A stretch of DNA of 64,000 bases from JAANXG01 sp963731035. Its GTDB lineage: Bacteria; Pseudomonadota; Gammaproteobacteria; Arenicellales; JAANXG01. This document shows positions 7,770 to 15,946 of the stretch, piece after piece. Within the stretch, counting starts at the first letter, position 1; each line of letters begins with the position of its first letter. Location of the stretch: contig CAVSUY010000022.1 of the NCBI GenBank assembly GCA_963731035.1, forward strand, positions 248,001-312,000. Direction: 5' to 3'. Both the position numbers and the translations under genes were made by a program. The notes under the pieces are model-generated. The model saw only the letters and a list, made by a program, of their open reading frames with translations. It was not told the origin of the DNA and did not search any database.

Positions 7770-8966
7770 ATGGACTTCAAACTCGATTCGAAAGTCGAAG
7801 ACCTGCGGGCGCGGATTCGCGGGTTCGTCGACACTCACATCATTCCGCTGGAACGGAACCGGGACGCCTACGGCGAAGGTGGCAACATCGCTGATCCGTG
7901 GCTCAACGACTTGCGCGACAAGGCCAGGTCCGAGAACCTGTGGTGTCTGCAGCTGCCCGAGAGCCTGGGGGGTCGCGGCCTGGACAAGGTCGGCATGGCG
8001 GTGTGCTACGAAGAGATGAACCGCTCCATATTCGGCCCGGTGGTTTTCAACAGCGCCGCTCCCGACGACGGCAACATGATGCTGCTGGCACGGGTGGCGA
8101 CCGAGGCCCAGCAGGAACGGTGGCTGAAACCGATAGTCGAAGGGCGCGTGCGCTCCGCCTTCGCCATGACCGAGCCCCACCCCGGCGCCGGATCCGATCC
8201 GGGCATGATGCGGACCACCGCCACCCGTGTCGACGACCACTGGATCATCGACGGGCATAAGTGGTTCATCACCGGGGCCGGCGTAGCCCAGCATTTTATC
8301 CTCATAGCACGCACCTCGGAAGATCGCCGCAAGGGGCTGACCGCTTTCCTGTTCGACCGCGACGATCCCGGCTGGGAGATCGTGCGCCGCATCCCCATCC
8401 TGGGCCCCGAGGAGCACGGCGGCCACTGCGAGCTCCGGTTCGAGGGCCTGCGCATCGCCGACGAGAACCGGCTGATGGAAGTGGGCGACGGCCTCAAGGT
8501 AACCCAGATCCGGCTGGGCCCGGCACGCCTTACCCACTGCATGCGCTGGCTGGGCCTGGCGCGCCGTTGCCTGGAGATCGCCGGCGAATATGTCACCGAG
8601 CGCGAGTCGTTCGGCGCCACCCTTGCCGAACACGAAGGGGTGCAGTGGATGCTCGGCGAAGCGGCGATGGCCATTCAGACGGGGCGTCTGCTGACTATCC
8701 ACGCAGCGTGGAAGCTGGACCAGGGCGACTTCGCCCGCACGGAGGTCTCGATGGCCAAAGTCGCCGTGGCCGACACCCTGCACAAAGCGGTCGACATCGC
8801 AATCCAGCTCTGCGGTGCCAAGGGCTACTCGCAGGACACGGTGCTGGAATGGATCTATCGCTACGCCCGCCAGGCGCGCCTCGTGGACGGCGCGTCGGAA
8901 GTCCATAAGATGGTGCTCTCCAAGTCGCTGATCGACGATCCGGACCAGTTCTGGTCATGGAACTGA
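7770..8966 (+). CDS. Acyl-CoA dehydrogenase
   Basis: The 398-residue protein has the acyl-CoA dehydrogenase three-domain layout: an N-terminal helical domain, the central FAD-contact signature (FAMTEPHPGAGSDPGMMRTT and HKWFITGAG) and a C-terminal helical domain ending QLCGAKGYSQDTVLEWIYR, followed by ARQARLVDGASEVH. The enzyme introduces an alpha-beta double bond into an acyl-CoA and passes electrons to ETF. Its stop overlaps the start of the next gene by 10 bases, indicating translational coupling with the phosphotransferase. This branch often travels with such phosphotransferases (an ACAD10/11-like pair in separate genes). Confidence 0.9.
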   Translation: MDFKLDSKVEDLRARIRGFVDTHIIPLERNRDAYGEGGNIADPWLNDLRDKARSENLWCLQLPESLGGRGLDKVGMAVCYEEMNRSIFGPVVFNSAAPDDGNMMLLARVATEAQQERWLKPIVEGRVRSAFAMTEPHPGAGSDPGMMRTTATRVDDHWIIDGHKWFITGAGVAQHFILIARTSEDRRKGLTAFLFDRDDPGWEIVRRIPILGPEEHGGHCELRFEGLRIADENRLMEVGDGLKVTQIRLGPARLTHCMRWLGLARRCLEIAGEYVTERESFGATLAEHEGVQWMLGEAAMAIQTGRLLTIHAAWKLDQGDFARTEVSMAKVAVADTLHKAVDIAIQLCGAKGYSQDTVLEWIYRYARQARLVDGASEVHKMVLSKSLIDDPDQFWSWN

Positions 8967-9970
8967 GACTCGACGGCCTAGTGGAATACATCAGGCGCCG
9001 GACGGAATCCGGGCGTCTATCGCTGAGCACCCGGCGTCTGGGCGGCGGCGCCATCCAGGAGAATCACGCCCTGGATGTGACAATCGCCAACGGCCCGATG
9101 CACGGGAAGCACGCGTGGGTGCTGCGCACCGATTCGCCCTCGGGAGTGCAGGTCAGCAGGTCCCGGGAGGAGGAATTCGCGCTGCTGAACACGGCGTACG
9201 ACGCGGGACTCACCGTACCGAAGCCGCTGTGGCTATGCAGCGACCCGGCCATCATCGGTCGGCCTTTCTATATCATGGAGAAAGTACCGGGCACGGCCGA
9301 CGGACGCCGGCTGGTTCGCTCGAACTGGACCGTTGAGCAACGAAGAGCAATTGTGCAAACCCTCGCCGTTGAACTGGCCGGGCTGCACCGCATCGACACA
9401 ACCAACCCGGCGCTGTCCTTCCTGCAGTCGCCGTCCGGATCACCGGCCCTTCGCCGCGTCGCCCAATACCGCGCTTATCTGGATGAGCTGGGCAACCCGC
9501 AGCCGGTCCTCGAATGGGCGCTGCGCTGGCTGGAGCTAAACGCCCCGGCCGGGAGCGAGACCGTGCTTTGCCATTGCGACTTCAGAACCGGCAACATCAT
9601 GATCGACGGCAACCGCGTGACCGGCATCCTCGACTGGGAATTCGCCGATCGCAGCAGCCCGAACGAAGACCTCGGTTGGTTCTGTGCCCGCTGCTGGCGC
9701 TTCGGGGCCGACCGCTTCGAGGCCGGCGGCATAGGGCACAAGGAAGACTTCGTAGCCGCTTATGAGCGGGAATCGGGCCGTGCCGTCGACCGCGAGGAGC
9801 TGACGTACTGGCAGATCATGGCGGAAGCCCGCTGGGCGGTGATCGCTCTGCAGCAGACCGCGCGCCATTTATCCGGAAGCGAGGAGTCGCTGGAGTTGGC
9901 CTTGACGGGCTATCTGGTTCCGGAGATGGAGCTGAACCTGATCCAGGCCATCGAGCAAGTCAGCGCCTGA
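8957..9970 (+). CDS. Phosphotransferase (aminoglycoside phosphotransferase/ACAD10-type kinase fold)
   Basis: The 337-residue protein has the kinase-like catalytic loop LCHCDFRTGNIM (HxDxxxxN) and the metal-binding DWEF segment, near residues 200-225, plus an N-terminal GGGAIQENH loop. In ACAD10/11 the related domain phosphorylates 4-hydroxyacyl-CoAs so that the dehydrogenase can act. Overlap with the acyl-CoA dehydrogenase gene supports an equivalent two-gene system here. Antibiotic resistance is unlikely given this context. Confidence 0.82.
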   Translation: MELRLDGLVEYIRRRTESGRLSLSTRRLGGGAIQENHALDVTIANGPMHGKHAWVLRTDSPSGVQVSRSREEEFALLNTAYDAGLTVPKPLWLCSDPAIIGRPFYIMEKVPGTADGRRLVRSNWTVEQRRAIVQTLAVELAGLHRIDTTNPALSFLQSPSGSPALRRVAQYRAYLDELGNPQPVLEWALRWLELNAPAGSETVLCHCDFRTGNIMIDGNRVTGILDWEFADRSSPNEDLGWFCARCWRFGADRFEAGGIGHKEDFVAAYERESGRAVDREELTYWQIMAEARWAVIALQQTARHLSGSEESLELALTGYLVPEMELNLIQAIEQVSA

Positions 9971-10384
9971 GCGCCCGACGGGAGTTCCGATTGGACGAAC
10001 TCCGCGGCGGAGATCGGCTTGCCCTCCGGGCTCCAGAAGGTCGTGGCGCTCGTATGCCGTATCGTGCGCTCCTTCCCCAGGAGGACTGCTGCCAGGCGCT
10101 GTCGGTGCCACCCAGCCGTAAGTATGAGAGCGATGGCGGTGCCGGCATGCCAACTCAAGTTGTAACGGACACCATGGACGAACTGCGGGACTCGGTCGTG
10201 GATGGAATCGAAGTGCGTTCCAGGAAAATTCGAACACGAGGAACCCGTCAGAGGATGGGAGATCCGCGGGGTGGGCGCGTTTCGGCGGGAATTCGCGTAG
10301 TTTATAATGGGATCCCGTGTCCGTGTTCATTCCTGACCCGCACTCTCGTGGGAACAAGCTCGACCCGGCCGGGTCCTTGCGTCC
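9971..10384. other. Intergenic region, 414 bases, no supported gene
   Basis: No frame in this stretch has both a start signal and a recognisable family. A good -10 element lies at 10303-10308, about 77 bases before the DUF6285 gene, so the DUF6285/oxidoreductase pair may have its own promoter rather than depending on read-through from the phosphotransferase gene. Confidence 0.5.
10303..10308 (+). promoter_or_regulatory. Candidate -10 element for DUF6285/oxidoreductase genes
   Basis: A perfect TATAAT in an AT-rich patch of otherwise GC-rich DNA. The matching -35 position holds only a weak hexamer (TTTCGG, 17-base spacer). It lies 77 bases upstream of the ATG at 10385. Confidence 0.35.
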
Positions 10385-10756
10385 ATGACCTATAAACTTA
10401 GCAATACTCCGGCGCCGGACGATCTGTTGTCGACGGCGCGCGAAGCCTTGAAATCCATTCTGCGCGAGCCGGACGTTGATCACAGCTATACGATCCTGAT
10501 GGCGATGAATGCCATGGGCATCGCTGCGCGGGCGATGCAGGCTGGCGAGCCCCTGCCGGCTCATAGCGACATGGGCGACGAGGCGTTCAAGCGCTGGGTG
10601 CGGCAAGCCGATGAAGGGGCCATCACGGATCCGGGATTGACAGCCGGCCTGCGGCGCCACGTGGAGTACAAGCTGGGGATATCCAATCCCCGTTTTCAAG
10701 CCGCATCGACTCCAGCCAGATCAACCTACGCCGAATCGACAAAGGACAGACCGTGA
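10385..10756 (+). CDS. DUF6285-type small protein
   Basis: A 123-residue soluble, mainly helical protein (LLSTAREALKSILREP, ILMAMNAMGIAARAMQAGEP). Its size and its company (acyl-CoA dehydrogenase, phosphotransferase) match the DUF6285 family as I recall it; the biochemical role is unknown. Its TGA overlaps the GTG start of the 1156-residue oxidoreductase, so the two are translationally coupled. Confidence 0.65.
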   Translation: MTYKLSNTPAPDDLLSTAREALKSILREPDVDHSYTILMAMNAMGIAARAMQAGEPLPAHSDMGDEAFKRWVRQADEGAITDPGLTAGLRRHVEYKLGISNPRFQAASTPARSTYAESTKDRP

Positions 10757-13700
10757 ACAGTCTTCTGAAAGACGTACGCATCGACGACAAGTACACCGTC
10801 GAGGACGGCCGTATCTTCGTCACCGGCATACAGGCCCTGGTGCGGCTGCCCATGCTCCAGCACCAGCGCGACCTGGGCGCCGGCCACCGTACGGCCGGCT
10901 ACATCACCGGCTACCGCGGCTCGCCGCTCGGAGCCCTCGATCTGCAGCTCCAGCAGGCGCGCGAGTATCTGGATGCCAACCAGGTCGTCTTCGCACCCGC
11001 CATCAACGAGGACCTGGCGGCCACGGCCCTGTGGGGTGCCCAGCAGGCGCAGCTCGACGGTGAGGGACGCTTCGACGGGGTATTCGGCATGTGGTACGGC
11101 AAGGGGCCCGGCGTGGACCGCTCCGGTGACGCCCTGCGCCACTCCAACCTGGCCGGGACGTCGCCGCTGGGCGGCGTGCTGGTATTGACGGGAGACGACC
11201 ATACCTGCGAGTCGTCCACGACCTGCAATCAGAGCGAGCCGGCGATGATGGATGCCATGATCCCGGTGCTGAACCCGGCCGGCGTACAGGACATCCTCGA
11301 CTTCGGTTTGTACGGCTGGGCGCTGTCGCGCTACAGCGGCTGCTGGGTGGCCTTGAAATGCGTGCACGACACCGTGGAGGCCACTGCCTCCGTCGATATA
11401 TCGCCCGCGCGGGTCAGGATCGTACAGCCCTCGGACTTCGAAGCGCCCGAAGGCGGCCTCAACATCCGCTGGCCGGATACGCCCCAGGAGCAGGAACGCC
11501 GGCTGCACGATTTCAAGCATCTCGCCGCCCAGGCCTTCGTCCGCGCCAACGGTCTCGACAGGCTGGCGTACGATCCCGGGGACGCGCGCATCGGCATCCT
11601 CACCACCGGGAAGTCCTTCCTCGATACCCGGCAGGCGTTGTTCGAGCTGGGGATCGACGAGAGCGAGGCCGGCCGGCTCGGTATCCGCCTGTACAAGGTC
11701 GCCATGAGTTATCCCCTGGAACCCTCGGGCGTGCGCCGCTTCTGCCGCGGCCTGAACCGGGTCGTGGTGGTGGAAGAGAAACGCGGCCTGATGGAGGATC
11801 AACTGAAGAGCATCCTGTTCAACGACGTGGACAAGCCCGTGGTCATCGGGAAACGCGACCTCGATGGCAGTCCGCTGTTCCCGTCCGCGGGACGGTTGGA
11901 ATCCAACCATATCGCCCGCGAGCTGGCGCGGCACATTCTCGAAGTCCGACCCGACTCCGGGCTGGAAAAGCGCCTCCATCGTTTCGTCGAACGCCTGGAG
12001 TCGTTGCCTGCCTCGAACGTGGTGCCCATGATCCGGACACCCTACTTCTGCGCCGGATGCCCCCACAACACCTCCACCGTCGTGCCGGAGGGCAGCAAGG
12101 CCCTGGCCGGCATCGGCTGCCATTACATGGCGCAGTGGATGGACCGCGACACCGCGCGGTTCACCCACATGGGCGGCGAAGGGGTGAGCTGGGTCGGGCA
12201 GGCGCCGTTCAGCACCCGCAAGCATATGTTCCAGAACATCGGCGACGGCACCTACTACCACTCCGGGCTGCTGGCCATCCGTGCCGCGGTCGCCGCCGGC
12301 ACCAACATCACTTTCAAGATCCTTTACAACGACGCGGTGGCCATGACCGGGGGCCAGGCCATGGACGGGCCACTGTCGCCGGAGCGGGTCAGCTGGCAGG
12401 TGCGCGGCGAGGGGGTCGAGCGCATTGCCCTGGTCAGCGATGACCCCGGCAAGTACGAGCCCGACGACCTGGCGCCCGGCACCACGATTCACCACCGGGA
12501 CGACTTGAATGAGGTGCAGAAGACCCTGAGGGAAATACCCGGCACCACCGTCATCGTCTACGAGCAGACCTGCGCCGCGGAGAAGCGCCGGCGAAGGAAG
12601 CGGGGCACGTACCCGGACCCCGCCAAGCGGGTCTTCATCTATGACCGCGTGTGCGAGGGCTGCGGCGACTGCGGGGTGCAGTCAAATTGCGTGGCCATTC
12701 TGCCCAAGGACACCGCCTACGGGCGCAAAAGGGAAATCGACCAGTCCGCCTGCAACAAAGATTTCTCCTGCCTCAAGGGATTCTGCCCGAGCTTCGTGAC
12801 GGTCTACGGCGGCGCGTTGAAACGCGGCGTCAGCGACACGGCCGCGGTCGACGGGGCGATCGGGAACCTGCCCGATCCACGGCAGCCGGAGATCGACGGT
12901 ACCTTCGATATCGTCCTCACGGGGGTTGGCGGCACCGGGGTGGTGACCATCGGCGCGATCCTGGGCATGGCGGCGCATGTCTCGCAGAAAGGCTGCTCCG
13001 TGCTGGACATGATGGGCCTGGCACAGAAAGGCGGCGCCGTCATGAGTCACATCATCCTGGCGGATGACCCGGGAGACGTGTCCGCCACCCACATCCCGGT
13101 CGGCGGCGCCGATCTGTTGCTGGGCTGCGACATGGTGGTGGCGGCCAGTCCCAATGCCATCAGCCGGGCCCACCCCGGCACGACCCGGGCGATCATCAAC
13201 GAGTTCGAGATGATGACCGGCGACTTCACCCACGATCCGAACAAACGGTTTCCCGCAACGGAGTTGAAAGCCACCATCAGCGAGCATACGGGGCCGGACA
13301 ACGCATTGTTCGTCAACGCCACGGCCCTGGCAAGCCGACTGCTGGGCAACTCCATCGGCGCCAACATGTTCCTGCTCGGCTGCGCGTATCAGTTGGGCCG
13401 ATTGCCCCTGGGCCACGATGCGGTGATCAAGGCCATAGAGCTCAACGGCCAGGCAGTGGACATGAACAAGCGCGCCTTCGCTCTCGGCAGGCTGTACGCA
13501 ATCGACGCGGAAGCCGTCGAGCGGCTGGCCTACCCATCCAACGCCCCGACGGGCCGGGTGCCGCGGACCCTGGAAGACATCATGTCCCATCGCGCCGCGC
13601 AGTTGCGCGAATACCAGGACCATGCTTATGCGAACCGATACCTGGAAGCGGTGGAGCGCGTGAAGTCAGCCGAAAGTGACAGAGCCAAGGGATTCGACGG

Positions 13701-14223
13701 CCTGGCCTTGAGCGCGGCCAGGAACCTGTATTCCGTGATGGCCTACAAGGATGAATACGAAGTAGCGCGGCTTTTTACTTCAAAGGACTTCCGCGAGCAG
13801 ATGGCGGAAACGTTCGACGGCGACTACCGGATCGAGTTCAACCTGGCGCCGCCGCTGCTGAGCCGCCCCGATCACCGCACCGGGCGGCCGCGCAAGATAC
13901 GCCTGGGCCGTTGGATGATGGGTATGTTCAAGGTACTCAGCGCGCTGCGTGGCCTGCGCGGAACCGCCTTCGACGTCTTCGGCTACTCGCGCGAGCGCCG
14001 CATGGAGCGCCGGATGGTGGATGACTACCTTGCGGATATCGACCTGGCGGTCCGGTGCCTGGATTCGAGTAATCACAAACTGGCTGTCGACCTCCTCGAC
14101 TGGCCGGAATCGGTCCGCGGGTTCGGCGATATCAAGTTGGGCGCTCTGGAGCAGGTCCGGCGCCGGCGGAACGAACTGCGACAGGCGATGGAGAAGCCCG
14201 CCCGTGACAGCGCGGCGGCCTAG
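10753..14223 (+). CDS. Fused indolepyruvate:ferredoxin oxidoreductase-family 2-oxoacid oxidoreductase
   Basis: The 1156-residue single-chain enzyme uses a GTG start overlapping the previous stop, with AAAGGA 7 bases upstream. In order it has an N-terminal thiamine-diphosphate Pyr domain (TAGYITGYRGSPLGALDLQL), a PP domain (GIGCHYMAQWMDRDTARFTH, near residue 452), a cysteine-rich [4Fe-4S] region (CEGCGDCGVQSNC and CNKDFSCLKGFC, about 632-680) and an IorB-like gamma domain (GVGGTGVVTIGAILG, near 724). The family converts aryl- or branched-chain 2-oxoacids to acyl-CoAs with low-potential electron release. Product acyl-CoA could be the substrate of the nearby acyl-CoA dehydrogenase; the specific 2-oxoacid is unknown. 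Confidence 0.9.
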   Translation: MNSLLKDVRIDDKYTVEDGRIFVTGIQALVRLPMLQHQRDLGAGHRTAGYITGYRGSPLGALDLQLQQAREYLDANQVVFAPAINEDLAATALWGAQQAQLDGEGRFDGVFGMWYGKGPGVDRSGDALRHSNLAGTSPLGGVLVLTGDDHTCESSTTCNQSEPAMMDAMIPVLNPAGVQDILDFGLYGWALSRYSGCWVALKCVHDTVEATASVDISPARVRIVQPSDFEAPEGGLNIRWPDTPQEQERRLHDFKHLAAQAFVRANGLDRLAYDPGDARIGILTTGKSFLDTRQALFELGIDESEAGRLGIRLYKVAMSYPLEPSGVRRFCRGLNRVVVVEEKRGLMEDQLKSILFNDVDKPVVIGKRDLDGSPLFPSAGRLESNHIARELARHILEVRPDSGLEKRLHRFVERLESLPASNVVPMIRTPYFCAGCPHNTSTVVPEGSKALAGIGCHYMAQWMDRDTARFTHMGGEGVSWVGQAPFSTRKHMFQNIGDGTYYHSGLLAIRAAVAAGTNITFKILYNDAVAMTGGQAMDGPLSPERVSWQVRGEGVERIALVSDDPGKYEPDDLAPGTTIHHRDDLNEVQKTLREIPGTTVIVYEQTCAAEKRRRRKRGTYPDPAKRVFIYDRVCEGCGDCGVQSNCVAILPKDTAYGRKREIDQSACNKDFSCLKGFCPSFVTVYGGALKRGVSDTAAVDGAIGNLPDPRQPEIDGTFDIVLTGVGGTGVVTIGAILGMAAHVSQKGCSVLDMMGLAQKGGAVMSHIILADDPGDVSATHIPVGGADLLLGCDMVVAASPNAISRAHPGTTRAIINEFEMMTGDFTHDPNKRFPATELKATISEHTGPDNALFVNATALASRLLGNSIGANMFLLGCAYQLGRLPLGHDAVIKAIELNGQAVDMNKRAFALGRLYAIDAEAVERLAYPSNAPTGRVPRTLEDIMSHRAAQLREYQDHAYANRYLEAVERVKSAESDRAKGFDGLALSAARNLYSVMAYKDEYEVARLFTSKDFREQMAETFDGDYRIEFNLAPPLLSRPDHRTGRPRKIRLGRWMMGMFKVLSALRGLRGTAFDVFGYSRERRMERRMVDDYLADIDLAVRCLDSSNHKLAVDLLDWPESVRGFGDIKLGALEQVRRRRNELRQAMEKPARDSAAA

Positions 14224-14363
14224 CGGGATGTTTGTCGATAGCCCGAGCTGCGGATAAGGGTCGAGAGGCGAGCGACGCGTTTGCCCACACCCGCAGTCGC
14301 AAGTGAGTAAGCCCATGGGGCCCCGGTTTCCTACCATCCGCCGACGCCCATACCGAAATTCCC

Positions 14364-15200
14364 ATGGCCAGCAAAGTCGCAGCATCGATAGAGATCTCGC
14401 CGAAACAGGCGGCGGAGAGCCAGGACTTGCGCGGCCTGTTCCCGCGCGGGGTGCGCGTGTACATGACGGACGTAGGTACGGATGCGGCCCGGACCATCAC
14501 CGCCGGGGCCGCGCGTCTGGACGACCTGGGCTACGTCGCGGTGCCCCATTTCGCGTGCCGGCGGCTCACCACCCATACGGACCTGGAAACGCGCATCCGG
14601 ATGCTGGCCGAGGAAGCCAATGTCAGCGATGTGCTGGTGATCGGCGGCGGTCTCGACAAACCTGCGGGGGAGTTCACGTCCACAATGGACGTGCTCGAGA
14701 CCGGCCTGTTCGACAAGTACGGCATCAAGCGAATCGCCGTGGCGGGCCATCCGGAAGGCTCCCCGGACTTCACCAAAGACACTGCCGAGCAGGCTCTGCG
14801 GCTCAAGCAGGAGTTCGCCAAGCGCACCGACGCCGAGATGCGCATCGTGACCCAGTTCGGCTTCGACGCCCCCGGCTTCATTCGCTGGGCGGTCGGCCTC
14901 ACGGACGCGGGCATTGACCTGCCGGTGCACCTGGGGGTGGCGGGTCCGGCCAAGATCCCGACGCTGGTCAAGTACGCGATGATGTGCGGCGTCGGAGCCT
15001 CGGTCCAGTTCATCAAGCGCCAAGCTGCGTCGCTCGGCACCATGGTGAGGGGATTCGATCCGGAAGTCGTCGTGAGGCCCATCGAGGACCACATCAACAA
15101 CTCCGGGCAGACCTCCATCGAGCAGGTCCACGTATTCGCCTTTGGCGGCATCAAGAAGGCCGCTGAATGGCTGAAGGAACGGGGCAGCTGGGCCGCCTGA
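14364..15200 (+). CDS. Methylenetetrahydrofolate reductase family protein
   Basis: The 278-residue protein fits the MTHFR barrel (PF02219): YVAVPHFACRRLTTHTDLET near the N-terminus, VLVIGGGLDKPAGEF for the flavin-contact strand, TQFGFDAPGFIRW in the middle (the FxxTQ-like segment) and LGVAGPAKIPTL (equivalent to the G-I-P-I loop). It interconverts methylene-THF and methyl-THF. It is shorter than E. coli MetF and faces the minus-strand corrinoid cluster from the opposite side, so in this setting it would plausibly oxidise methyl-THF made by corrinoid-dependent demethylation. A separate biosynthetic MetF role is not excluded. Confidence 0.8.
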   Translation: MASKVAASIEISPKQAAESQDLRGLFPRGVRVYMTDVGTDAARTITAGAARLDDLGYVAVPHFACRRLTTHTDLETRIRMLAEEANVSDVLVIGGGLDKPAGEFTSTMDVLETGLFDKYGIKRIAVAGHPEGSPDFTKDTAEQALRLKQEFAKRTDAEMRIVTQFGFDAPGFIRWAVGLTDAGIDLPVHLGVAGPAKIPTLVKYAMMCGVGASVQFIKRQAASLGTMVRGFDPEVVVRPIEDHINNSGQTSIEQVHVFAFGGIKKAAEWLKERGSWAA

Positions 15201-15272
15201 TTCGATCCACCGTGAAGCCTCCCGACCGCTTCAGCGAGTCGAACCGGATCCGCACCCGAGCATCCTCACGAC

Positions 15273-15872
15273 CTACTCGATAATGATTACCTTGCCCGTA
15301 ATCGCGCCTTCGACACTCTTGGCGAAGGCCAGACCGACCCGGGTGGAGGACACCGCCTCGTGGCCGGGAAAGAATTCCCCAAGGCTGGGGACGGAGACGT
15401 CCAACAGCCCCGGGCTCACCACGTTGATCCGCATGCCCCGCGGCATCTCGATAGCAGCGCCGGTGACGAAGCCTTCGAGGGCACCGTTCGCGGTGGCGGC
15501 GAGCGCCCCGGTTCGAATCGGGTCGCGGTCCGCCACGCCGCTGATCAGGGTGAATGAGCCGCCGTCGGCAACGTAGTCGAAACCGCGCAGCACGACGTTC
15601 ACCTGTCCGATGACCTTGTTGGCGAGACCAGCGGTGAAATGCTCGCTGGTCAATTCGGTCAAGGGAGCGAATTGCACCGAACCGAATGCACACACCACCG
15701 CGTCGACCTTCCCCGCTTGACGGTACATGGCATCGATGGAATCGCGGTCGGTGACGTCGACATGGAGATGACCGCTGTTGCGGCCGGCCTTGATGAGGTC
15801 GTGGCGCTTGCCCAGCTCGTTGCACGCTGCGCTGCCGATCACGCCGCCGGCGCCGATGACGATGACTTTCAT
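15273..15872 (-). CDS. Short atypical SDR-family protein
   Basis: A 199-residue Rossmann protein with the cofactor loop GAGGVIG (residues 7-13), DVTDRDS and an SFTLISG strand. Where SDRs have YxxxK it reads GALAATANGALEGF, so neither the catalytic tyrosine nor the lysine is present. Similar short SDR-like reductases exist, but their function is generally unassigned. The start is supported by GAGGAGG 8 bases upstream. It is convergent with the MTHFR-like gene. Confidence 0.7.
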   Translation of the reverse strand: MKVIVIGAGGVIGSAACNELGKRHDLIKAGRNSGHLHVDVTDRDSIDAMYRQAGKVDAVVCAFGSVQFAPLTELTSEHFTAGLANKVIGQVNVVLRGFDYVADGGSFTLISGVADRDPIRTGALAATANGALEGFVTGAAIEMPRGMRINVVSPGLLDVSVPSLGEFFPGHEAVSSTRVGLAFAKSVEGAITGKVIIIE

Positions 15873-15897
15873 GTGGCGCTCCTCCTCAAAAGGTCCA

Positions 15898-15920
15898 TCG
15901 CGGCTGAAACCGCTCCTACA
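15898..15920. repeat. REP-like palindrome, copy 1
   Basis: The minus strand reads TGTAGGAGCGGTTTCAGCCG followed by CGA, a short imperfect palindrome of the REP type common in gammaproteobacterial genomes. A second copy lies at 41961-41981. Here it sits between the SDR gene and the corrinoid-activator gene. Confidence 0.6.
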
Positions 15921-15946
15921 ATTCGTGGACTTGCATCACGGGAACT

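Noticed and set aside
9910..10158. Minus-strand segment reading TTFWSPEGKPISAAEF, similar to the C-terminal part of type I restriction HsdR proteins
   Set aside because: The resemblance covers fewer than 20 residues, nothing before or after it looks like HsdR, and the frame runs into the phosphotransferase gene. A database search would decide whether it is a remnant.
10726..12495. A 589-codon minus-strand frame
   Set aside because: It lies opposite the well-conserved oxidoreductase gene and arises from codon bias in GC-rich DNA.
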